The notes beneath the pieces are model-generated. The model did not search any database and was not told the origin of the DNA. It worked only from the letters and a program-made list of their open reading frames with translations. DNA of 64,000 nt from assembly GCF_004614185.1 (NCBI RefSeq), contig NZ_SPVF01000106.1, positions 16,196 to 80,195 on the forward strand, read 5' to 3'. This document shows positions 26,195-33,052 of the stretch, one piece after another (the first letter of the stretch is position 1; the number at the start of each line of letters is the position of its first letter). Position numbers and translations under genes: made by a program. This stretch comes from Zemynaea arenosa. Its GTDB lineage: Bacteria; Pseudomonadota; Gammaproteobacteria; Burkholderiales; Burkholderiaceae_D.

Positions 26195-27394
26195 ATGAAA
26201 CAGTTCAAGCGCACTAGTCTGGCCGTGGCAATCTTGGCCGCCTGCGCTGCCAACGCGTCGGCCCAGGACGGTGGTCCGCAGATCAGCATCAGTGGCTTCG
26301 GTTCCGCGATCCTGACCGCCACCAACACGGACAAGGCCGAATTCGCCCGCCCGAACCAGGCCGCCGGCGTCAAGGAAGACCCGCGCTTCGGCCCCGACTC
26401 GAATTTCGGCGTGCAAGCCACCGCCACCTTCAACGACCGCCTGTCGCTGACCGCCCAAGGCCTGGTGCGCAAGAACGCGACCGACCAATTCGGCGCGGAA
26501 GTCTCGTGGGCCTTCGCCAAGTACAAGCTGAATGACGACTTCTCGGTCCGTGTGGGCCGCGTCGGCGTCCCGATCTACATGATCTCGGATTACCGCTACG
26601 TCGGCTACGCCAGCACCATGATCCGTCCGCCGGCCGAGCTGTATCGCCAGGTCACCGCCGACTACATCGACGGCGCCGACATCACCTACAACCACAGCTA
26701 CGGCGACACCACCGTCACCGCGCAGCTGGGCTACGGCAACAGCCGTTCCGATGTCCCGGGCGGCTACTATGTCGACTACAAGAAGGCGTATGCACTGCAA
26801 GTGGTGGTGGAACGCGGCCCGTTCACGGTGCGCTTCGGCCGCGCCAGTGCGGACGTCACCATGGTCAACAACACCCAGGCCGCGACGCTGCTCGCGACCT
26901 TGTCCAAGGTGGGCTATGCCTCCGCCGCCAACGACTACAAGATCGCCGGCGTGAAGGGCACCTTCACCTCGCTGGGCGGCACCATGGACTACCAGAACTT
27001 CATCGTGCAGGCCGAATACGCCAAGCGTGACACCGACAGCCGCTTCCTGATGGACACCACGGCGTGGTACGCGATGGGCGGCTACCGCCTCGGCAAGTTC
27101 ACCCCGTACGTGATGCACGCCACGCTGAAGCAGGACAACGCGCGCCACTACACCGGCGTGCCGGCCGTCGGCCCGCTGCTGCCACTGGCCGCCGCGCTGG
27201 ACGCCGCAGGCCAGTCCCCGCTGCAAACCTCCAATGCCATCGGCCTGCGCTGGGACTTCGCCAAGTCCGCCGCGTTCAAGGTGCAGATCGACCGCATCGA
27301 GCCGAAGGACGGCGCAGGTGCGTTCCTGAAGCCGGCCGCCGGCTTCACCGGTCCGGTCAACGTGTACGCCGCTGGCGTGGACTTCGTGTTCTAA
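26195..27394 (+). CDS. Outer-membrane porin-like beta-barrel protein
   Basis: 399 residues from ATG 26195 (GAGG six bases upstream; upstream in-frame GTG and ATG codons exist). Signal peptide MKQFKRTSLAVAILAACAANASAQ. The mature protein opens with ISISGFGSAILTAT and continues in alternating amphipathic strands (DDFSVRVGRVGVP, ITYNHSYGDTTVTAQLGYG, LQVVVERGPFTVRFGRA), ending in VNVYAAGVDFVF with a terminal Phe as expected for a barrel. It is about the size of trimeric 16-strand porins. The gene 14 bp downstream codes for a PstS-like protein, a pairing that suggests uptake of an anion such as phosphate; that is inference. Confidence 0.82.
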   Translation: MKQFKRTSLAVAILAACAANASAQDGGPQISISGFGSAILTATNTDKAEFARPNQAAGVKEDPRFGPDSNFGVQATATFNDRLSLTAQGLVRKNATDQFGAEVSWAFAKYKLNDDFSVRVGRVGVPIYMISDYRYVGYASTMIRPPAELYRQVTADYIDGADITYNHSYGDTTVTAQLGYGNSRSDVPGGYYVDYKKAYALQVVVERGPFTVRFGRASADVTMVNNTQAATLLATLSKVGYASAANDYKIAGVKGTFTSLGGTMDYQNFIVQAEYAKRDTDSRFLMDTTAWYAMGGYRLGKFTPYVMHATLKQDNARHYTGVPAVGPLLPLAAALDAAGQSPLQTSNAIGLRWDFAKSAAFKVQIDRIEPKDGAGAFLKPAAGFTGPVNVYAAGVDFVF

Positions 27395-27408
27395 GGAGGG
27401 CGTGATTC

Positions 27409-27822
27409 ATGAAACTGAAATTTGCCCATATCGTGGTGGCGGCGCTGATCGGCGGCGGCATCGCTCCTGCCTTCGCGACCGAGATCGCCGTGATCGTCAA
27501 CCCGAAGAACCCGGCCTCGCGCATGTTCAGCGAGCAGGCGGCCCAGTTCTTCCTCGGGAAGTCGACCCAGTTCACGCCGGTGGAGCGCAATGACGGTGCC
27601 CCGCTGCGCGCGGAGTTCTACCAGAAGGTCCTGAACAAGGATCCGGCGACCGTGAAGGCCGCGTGGTCCAAGCTGGTCTTCACCGGCAAGGCGACCGCAC
27701 CGAAGGAATACGCATCAAGCGCGGACGTGAAGAAGGCGGTGGCTTCGGACGTTTCGGCCATCGGCTACATCGAGAAGTCGGCTGTCGATGACAGCGTGAA
27801 GGTGATCCTCACCGTGCAGTGA
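27409..27822 (+). CDS. Short PstS-like periplasmic protein
   Basis: 137 residues with signal peptide MKLKFAHIVVAALIGGGIAPAFA. The mature part (IAVIVNPKNPASRMFSEQAAQFFLGK, AEFYQKVLNKDPATVKAAWSKL, VSAIGYIEKSAVDDSVKVI) matches the short 'phosphate ABC transporter substrate-binding protein' group that covers only one lobe of a PstS fold. No Pst permease genes are adjacent, so it may not serve ABC transport. A strong terminator ends the transcript 26 bp downstream. Confidence 0.85.
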   Translation: MKLKFAHIVVAALIGGGIAPAFATEIAVIVNPKNPASRMFSEQAAQFFLGKSTQFTPVERNDGAPLRAEFYQKVLNKDPATVKAAWSKLVFTGKATAPKEYASSADVKKAVASDVSAIGYIEKSAVDDSVKVILTVQ

Positions 27823-27847
27823 TCTTTGCGGAGATCCGCTGTACGAG

Positions 27848-27880
27848 CCGCGCCAGCGATGAACTGGCGCGGTTTTTTTT
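27848..27880 (+). terminator. Rho-independent terminator after the PstS-like gene
   Basis: CCGCGCCAG (27848-27856), a seven-base loop and the exact complement CTGGCGCGG (27864-27872), followed by eight T. It sits directly in front of the convergent FHA gene and closes the plus-strand transcript. Confidence 0.95.
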
Positions 27881-27882
27881 GT

Positions 27883-29412
27883 TCAGGCGGTGGCGATGTG
27901 GGCGCCGCTGCCGGGGCGGGTGGGATGGCGCGGGGTTGGCGAGGGGCTCTCAACTGAGTCGCGGAGGATGCCGTGCTCGGGGTAGGCGGTGGCGGCGAAG
28001 CGGGCGTGCGCAGGCATCTGCGCCAGCCGCGCGGTGTCGGTCAGCGGGCCGAGCGCCGTGCGCTCGCCAGTGGCCGGGTCCAGGTGCCAGAAGCCACCCG
28101 CGGCGTGGAAGACCAGAGGCAGCTGGCTGGCCTGCGGCAGTAGTGCGTGGCCCGGCGGGCTTGAGACGAGCGGCATGTCTGGCGCCAGCACGTAGAAGCA
28201 TTCGGCGGCGGCGCCGGCATCGATACGGTGCAGGATGAGGCCATGCGGCAGCACCGCGCCGACTTCCAGCACCACCGCGTTGCGGACACTGGCCGTGAGT
28301 TCGATGCGCATGCCGGTGCGTAGCGGGACCGGAACGTATTTGCCGGGCCAGACGCCGTCCAGCAGCAGGCCATAGCGCGACACGTCTTCGATCTCGAAGC
28401 CGTTCACGCTGCGGCGGATGATGGCATGGCGGCCCGAGATGCGGCGCGTGAGGCCCGAGCGCTCCATGCCGTGCGTGCCGAAGTGCGCCAGCAGCAGGTC
28501 GGCCTCGGGTTCGATGTATTCGAAGCGGCCGAGCACACACTCGTCGCCTGCGAACAGGCGCAGGTGGCGCTGTTCGCCCGCGCTGGGCATCGCGTTGACG
28601 ATGCTGGCGGTGCGTGCCGGGTGCGGGTGCGCGTGCTGGGCGGCCTGCACATCCAGTTCGATCAGGTCTTCGTCCCACGCGATGGTGGGGAAGCCGAGGT
28701 CGATCTTGCCGCGCGCGTCCACGTCCACGTGAGCAATCGAGGCGTTGGTGGCGCTGACGTCGATGTCGATGCGGCCACCGCCCGCTGCAGCGTTCAGGCG
28801 CGCGATCGAGGCGTCATCCGCGCTCACGCGCACGTTCTTGTGCGTGGCCAGGAAGGTCTGGTGGATCTCGCCCAGGGTGGCGTCGGCGCGTGGTACCAGC
28901 ACCACCAGGGTGCAGGTCCAGCGGCGGTGCACCTGGCCATCGCGCTGGCTGTGCAGCTCCACGTCGATGCGGTACTGGCCATGCTCCTTGCCGCGCGAGG
29001 AAAACTCCACGTACACCGGGCACCAGTGGCCATGCAGGGCGCGGGCGAACACGTGGTGCGTGCGGCCTTGCGGCAGCAGGGCCGATTTCAGCGCGATGTT
29101 CACCTGGCGCGCGCCGTCATCGGGCAGGGCGCGCAGGTCCAGGCGCAAGGTCTGGCGCCCACCGGCGGCGCGCGGGTCGAAGCCGCTCACGTGCAGGTAG
29201 GGGCGCGGATTGATGCGGGCATCCGCGGCGAGAGCCTGCGGCGATTGCGGCGCGACGGTCAGGCCGGAGCGCGTGGCGCGGGCCGTGGCCAGCAGGTTGA
29301 AGCTGGAGGCATCCGGCCGCACCGGCTGCGCATGCCCGACCGCGCACGCGTGCGCGCCGGGCAAAACCCATTGCGTGCAGTGCGGATGATCGGGATCACA
29401 GCATTTGTTCAT
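27883..29412 (-). CDS. FHA-domain protein with N-terminal Cys/His cluster
   Basis: 509 residues. The N-terminus has a compact possible zinc site (CCDPDHPHC, then HACAVGH). The middle 200 residues are strand-rich and repetitive, with VDVSATNASIAHVDVD-type strands, and are unassigned. Residues about 290-385 form an FHA phosphothreonine-binding domain: glycine-arginine in VLGRFEY, Ser-x-x-His in ISGRHAII, followed by NGFEIEDVSRYGLLLDG. Both key residues (Arg and Ser) are retained, so it should read phosphorylated partners. The rest may bind further ligands. Last gene of the minus-strand block, 99 bp after the PP2C gene, consistent with a kinase/phosphatase/reader set. Confidence 0.85.
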   Translation of the reverse strand: MNKCCDPDHPHCTQWVLPGAHACAVGHAQPVRPDASSFNLLATARATRSGLTVAPQSPQALAADARINPRPYLHVSGFDPRAAGGRQTLRLDLRALPDDGARQVNIALKSALLPQGRTHHVFARALHGHWCPVYVEFSSRGKEHGQYRIDVELHSQRDGQVHRRWTCTLVVLVPRADATLGEIHQTFLATHKNVRVSADDASIARLNAAAGGGRIDIDVSATNASIAHVDVDARGKIDLGFPTIAWDEDLIELDVQAAQHAHPHPARTASIVNAMPSAGEQRHLRLFAGDECVLGRFEYIEPEADLLLAHFGTHGMERSGLTRRISGRHAIIRRSVNGFEIEDVSRYGLLLDGVWPGKYVPVPLRTGMRIELTASVRNAVVLEVGAVLPHGLILHRIDAGAAAECFYVLAPDMPLVSSPPGHALLPQASQLPLVFHAAGGFWHLDPATGERTALGPLTDTARLAQMPAHARFAATAYPEHGILRDSVESPSPTPRHPTRPGSGAHIATA

Positions 29413-29511
29413 ATCAGTGCCGGACTTGAGGTTGCCGAAAGCTTACGCCATTTTGCATGGCTTGTGGAAACTTCCGTTGAATTACGCTCAACAACGTTTC
29501 TTCGCGGGAAA

Positions 29512-30501
29512 TCATGCGGCGGGCAGGGCGGTTTCGTCATGCGGCGGTGTCGCGGGAGCCAGAACCCGCAGTGCCACAGCGGTGATGTTGTCGAGATGCA
29601 GCTGGGCGGGCGGCCGCTGCGCGATTTCCGTGAACAGGATGTCAAGCTTGGCGCTGGCGGTCTGGGCGCTTCCCAACATAGCGGGCCAGCGCGCGACCCA
29701 GTCCCACGCGTCAGGGCAGGACCAGAAGCCGTCGGTGGCGAGCAGGTAGGTGCGCTCCGGCAGCAGTTCGACGGCGCGGCGGTCCGGCAGGTGGCACAGC
29801 CAGGGTGGCAGGTTCAGGGGCGTAAGTGGGAACAGCGGGTCCGAGAGCACCGTTTGGCTGGCAAACGCGTTGCCGAGAATGAAGGCCTGCGAGATCTGGG
29901 AGCGGTGCTCGCCGTGGACCTGGCGCCACCATTCGTGTTCGTCGAGCTGGCCGGCCATCGCCATCGCGGTCGCCGGCACATGGTCGACCGTCAGCGGCGT
30001 GGCCTGGTCGGCTGTCAATTCGTACAGGCGGGAGTCGCCGGCGTGGTACAGCAGGGCGCTCGCGCCGGGGCGCAGTTCGAGCAGCGTGAGCGTGGTGCCG
30101 GGGCGGCGGAAGCCGTTCTCGTGGGCGGCGTCGAAGTGGCGCTGCAGCTCGGCGTGCAGCGCATCGAGCCGCGCGGCGAGTTCGGTGGCGCTGCCGCAGG
30201 GCGGAAGGGTCAGCAGGGCGGCGACGGTCGCTTCAGCGGCCTGCCGGCCTTGCACGTGGCCACCCATGCCATCGAGGACGGCCACCCGCGCATGGCCGTG
30301 CGGCCAATGGGCCAGATGGGTGATTTCTTCCTGCTGGTTGCGCAGGTAGCGTGCGTTCCCTTCCGCGTCGATGAGCAGGAAGTTGTCCTGGTTCTCGCGC
30401 CCGCCGGTGCCATGGGCTGCCGGGGCGGAGCGGGCGGCCACGTCCAGCCGGGGGCCGAGCGGGCCCAGGTCAAACTCGCGGCAGGGCGGAACGGCGGACA
30501 T
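29512..30501 (-). CDS. PP2C-family Ser/Thr protein phosphatase
   Basis: 329 residues. PP2C motifs are intact in order: GGRENQDNF (metal-binding Asp), VAVLDGMGGHVQG (metal-binding DG-GGH), YHAGDSRLYEL, LLATDGFW, and the final metal ligand in LDNITAV. No membrane helix, so a soluble PPM enzyme like PstP catalytic domains. It probably reverses phosphorylation made by the kinases at 35742-36806 and/or 22250-24490. It lies within the minus-strand block, 137 bp after the SH3 gene. Confidence 0.93.
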   Translation of the reverse strand: MSAVPPCREFDLGPLGPRLDVAARSAPAAHGTGGRENQDNFLLIDAEGNARYLRNQQEEITHLAHWPHGHARVAVLDGMGGHVQGRQAAEATVAALLTLPPCGSATELAARLDALHAELQRHFDAAHENGFRRPGTTLTLLELRPGASALLYHAGDSRLYELTADQATPLTVDHVPATAMAMAGQLDEHEWWRQVHGEHRSQISQAFILGNAFASQTVLSDPLFPLTPLNLPPWLCHLPDRRAVELLPERTYLLATDGFWSCPDAWDWVARWPAMLGSAQTASAKLDILFTEIAQRPPAQLHLDNITAVALRVLAPATPPHDETALPAA

Positions 30502-30638
30502 GGTGCGGGCAGGGTGAGAAGCAGATTAGCAATCCGCCTACTCTAGCCGATGGCCCATGACGCCAAAGGCACGATTAGACGGGCCTTTTGGTGTTTCTTG
30601 CCATTAATGATTTGGCTTGACAAAGGAGTACGGTCTGG

Positions 30639-31145
30639 TCAGTGGCGCTCGTCGGTGCGGCGCAGCCAGAGACTGCTGGCCCAGCCCGTCGTTTCGACTG
30701 TACCGGTACGGGCCCGCACCTCCCACCAATCACCTGCGGACACTCCAGTGGACACCACTTCCGACTGTACCGGTACAGTCCCGATACGGCGGGCGGACAC
30801 TCCCGGTGCAGTGCGCAGGTTCAGGTCTCGGTAGACCCGGTAGTGGGCGCCCGTCACTGGTGTGCCGGCCGGGGTTTCGCTCGTTGACGTCAGCTGCGGC
30901 GCCGCCGGGGCATCGGCGCTGCCAGCCAGGGTTGGGCGCCTGTCAGCGGCCAGCGCATCCGCCGGGGCGTTGGCGAGCCACAGGAGGCCGGTGCCGAGCG
31001 CCCAGGTGCCCCCCACCAGTACGGCCAGCGCGCGGGCGTTCGCGTGGCGCCACCAGCGGGCGGGCGTGAGGTAGCGGGCCAGCACCAGAGTGGCGAGGAA
31101 GGCGGCGGCGTAGGCCAGGGCGGGCATGTGGGCGATCGTCTCCAT
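30639..31145 (-). CDS. Membrane-anchored bacterial SH3 protein
   Basis: 168 residues from the ATG at 31145, 5 bp after the FHA-like gene. Two hydrophobic helices lie near the N-terminus (PALAYAAAFLATLVLARYL and ALAVLVGGTWALGTGLLWLA). A Pro/Ala linker follows, and the C-terminal 70 residues form a bacterial SH3 domain (YRVYRDLNLRTAPGVSARRI, WWEVRARTG, GWASSLWLRR). Such domains often bind peptidoglycan peptides in the periplasm, which fits a cell-wall role for the block. The gene holds two copies of the ACCGGT palindrome (see next entry). Confidence 0.82.
   Translation of the reverse strand: METIAHMPALAYAAAFLATLVLARYLTPARWWRHANARALAVLVGGTWALGTGLLWLANAPADALAADRRPTLAGSADAPAAPQLTSTSETPAGTPVTGAHYRVYRDLNLRTAPGVSARRIGTVPVQSEVVSTGVSAGDWWEVRARTGTVETTGWASSLWLRRTDERH
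30698..30780. repeat. Two ACCGGT palindromes shared with the PBP gene
   Basis: CTGTACCGGTAC at 30698-30709 and a perfect 18-bp palindrome GACTGTACCGGTACAGTC at 30763-30780. Their centres are 67 bp apart, three times the 22-23 bp spacing of the sites in the PBP gene. Both lie in the C-terminal coding part of the SH3 gene. I saw this 12-base core nowhere else in the window. Confidence 0.75.
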
Positions 31146-31150
31146 GGTGC

Positions 31151-33052
31151 TCAGGCGTCGAAGCGCAGCACGTAATGGCCGGCGACCAGGTGATGGCCGG
31201 AGGGCAGCATGTAGGGCTGGTCCGGCGTCGCGTCGCCGATGGCGGCAACGAAGCGCAGCTTGTCGTCCAGGTGGTAGAGCGCCTGCGTGGGACTCTGGCG
31301 GGTGATGCGGTAGACGCCATCGCCGGCCTCGAAGCTGAAGGCGGTGCGGGACAGGCCAAGGCGGTCGGCATTCGATGTGCCGCCGGCAGGGCCGCCACCG
31401 CCGGTGCCGAGGGCTGAGGAGCCGAGCGCACCTTGGGTTGCGAACGCGGGCGTCCCAGCGGTAGCGCTGGCCGTGGCACTGGTCTGGCGCAGCAAGGCAC
31501 CGGAGTCGAGCACGCGCAGCGTCGAGAGTGCGGCGGCGGCGCGGCCGAAGCTGAGACGCGCGCCACGCGAGATCGCGGCGGTGCGCGGCTCCGGCAGAGT
31601 CACCAGCGCGAGGTAGCGGTCGGCCATCGGGCGCGGTACGGCGGCCAGTGTGATGGCGCGGGCATCCACGGGCGTGAACGTGGCCGGAATGGTGACCGCG
31701 CTTTGGCCGTCGCCGTTGGCGGCGGAGACGTTGTCCGCCGCGTCCACGGCAATCGTCAGGACGGCGCGGGACGGATCGGCGGCGATCCCCAGCGACTCGT
31801 CGAAGCCGAAGCACAGGCTGGCCGCGCCGGTATCGCGGTAGCGGGACAGGCGTGGCAGAGCCAGTGCCACCAGCGTGGCGCTCTGCCGCGCCACCGGCGC
31901 ATAGGTCGCCTCCGCATCGGCCAGGCCCAGGCCCGCAGCCGCCAGCGCAGGCCGGTGGCTCACCGGCACCGCCGTCGCATCAGACTGGGCGTCCATCTGC
32001 GCCGTGCCAAGTGCGCCTGCGGGCCAAGCCTCCTGCGCCGCAGGACGCGAACCCGAGAGCCCGCCCTCCATCTGCGCCGTACCATACGTGCCTGAAGACC
32101 CGTCCGCTCCGTCGCCGCAGGTTGCGACGGCGGCGACGGTGGCCTTGGCCGCAGAGCGCATTCCAACCTTGCTGGCCGCCGCCGCAGCCTGCCCGGCCCC
32201 GCGCTCCTGCGTCATCGCCATCTCGCGCTGGCCGAGTGCAATCGGCTGCGCCCCCGAGCGCGACTTCCATACGGACGCGCGAGCATCGCTAGCCGCAACT
32301 TCCGCTGCCGAACGCGTTTTGGCCGCCGCCAGCGTGCGCGCCAGCTTGAGGAACAAGCGCGGCGCGCCGTTCACGGCATCCTTGCCGCGAATGACGTAGC
32401 AGCCATTGAGCGGATCATAGTGGCAGTCCAGCACATTCTTCGGCCGCACCTGAACCTCCACCGGCGCCTCCGGCCCGTCGTTGATCAGCAGGACCTGGCA
32501 CTCCTCACCGAACGGCCACCCCGGCACCCCATGGCTCGCCGATTCCTCGTCCTGTCCCAGCACCGCCAGCCGCTGGTCCAGATACACCTGGCACACCGGC
32601 TTCCATACAGCGCTGTCGCGTGACACCGTGACGTTGTAGAGCACCGGTTCGCCCTGCGCGGGCAGGTACACCGCGTGCCCGAAGCGCACCTCCACTTCGC
32701 CCGGCTGCAGGCGCTCGTCGCCTACCACGTCGTAGCGGACTTCGTCAGTGCCCAGCAGGTCGCCGAAGTCCTTTTGATGGAGCGTCTTGAGCGTCTCGAC
32801 CAGGTCGCGCGCGCGGCTGCCGCGAGTCAGGTGGCGGTCGTCGTCCACGTCTTCCTGCGGCAGCACCAGGGTGACGTGGGAAAAGCAGCGCGTCGGCGCG
32901 CGGCCGCGATGTTCACGCGGGCTGCGCTCGAGCAGGTCGCGCAGCAGCGGGCGGCGCGAGAACAGGGCCAGGCCCGGGGCGCGCCAGATCGCTTCCGCGT
33001 TGAACACGTCGTCGATATTGCCTAGCACCTGGTGTTGGACATAGACCGGCAT
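31151..33052 (-). CDS. Large protein with degenerate C-terminal FHA-like domain
   Basis: 633 residues from the ATG at 33052 (AGGAGG eight bases upstream). Residues 1-250 are unassigned but well structured (MPVYVQHQVLGNIDDVFNAE, VYLDQRLAVLGQDEESASHG, CHYDPLNGCYVIRG). Residues 250-390 are Ala-rich low-complexity linker with repeated GTAQM. The C-terminal 230 residues look FHA-like: SRGARLSFGRAAAAL, then DRLGLSRTAFSFEAG, VYRITRQ and LPSGHHLVAGHYVLRF. The Arg/Ser positions are kept but the His after Ser is missing, so phospho-binding is uncertain. It overlaps the end of the SEDS gene by 31 bp and is tightly coupled to it. Confidence 0.6.
   Translation of the reverse strand: MPVYVQHQVLGNIDDVFNAEAIWRAPGLALFSRRPLLRDLLERSPREHRGRAPTRCFSHVTLVLPQEDVDDDRHLTRGSRARDLVETLKTLHQKDFGDLLGTDEVRYDVVGDERLQPGEVEVRFGHAVYLPAQGEPVLYNVTVSRDSAVWKPVCQVYLDQRLAVLGQDEESASHGVPGWPFGEECQVLLINDGPEAPVEVQVRPKNVLDCHYDPLNGCYVIRGKDAVNGAPRLFLKLARTLAAAKTRSAAEVAASDARASVWKSRSGAQPIALGQREMAMTQERGAGQAAAAASKVGMRSAAKATVAAVATCGDGADGSSGTYGTAQMEGGLSGSRPAAQEAWPAGALGTAQMDAQSDATAVPVSHRPALAAAGLGLADAEATYAPVARQSATLVALALPRLSRYRDTGAASLCFGFDESLGIAADPSRAVLTIAVDAADNVSAANGDGQSAVTIPATFTPVDARAITLAAVPRPMADRYLALVTLPEPRTAAISRGARLSFGRAAAALSTLRVLDSGALLRQTSATASATAGTPAFATQGALGSSALGTGGGGPAGGTSNADRLGLSRTAFSFEAGDGVYRITRQSPTQALYHLDDKLRFVAAIGDATPDQPYMLPSGHHLVAGHYVLRFDA

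Noticed and set aside
28426..30546. Plus-strand frame across the FHA and PP2C genes
   Set aside because: The minus-strand genes carry intact catalytic motifs, and the plus frame has none.
30545..30595. Imperfect hairpin between the SH3 and PP2C genes as a terminator
   Set aside because: One mismatch and no T run on the coding strand; it may be chance.
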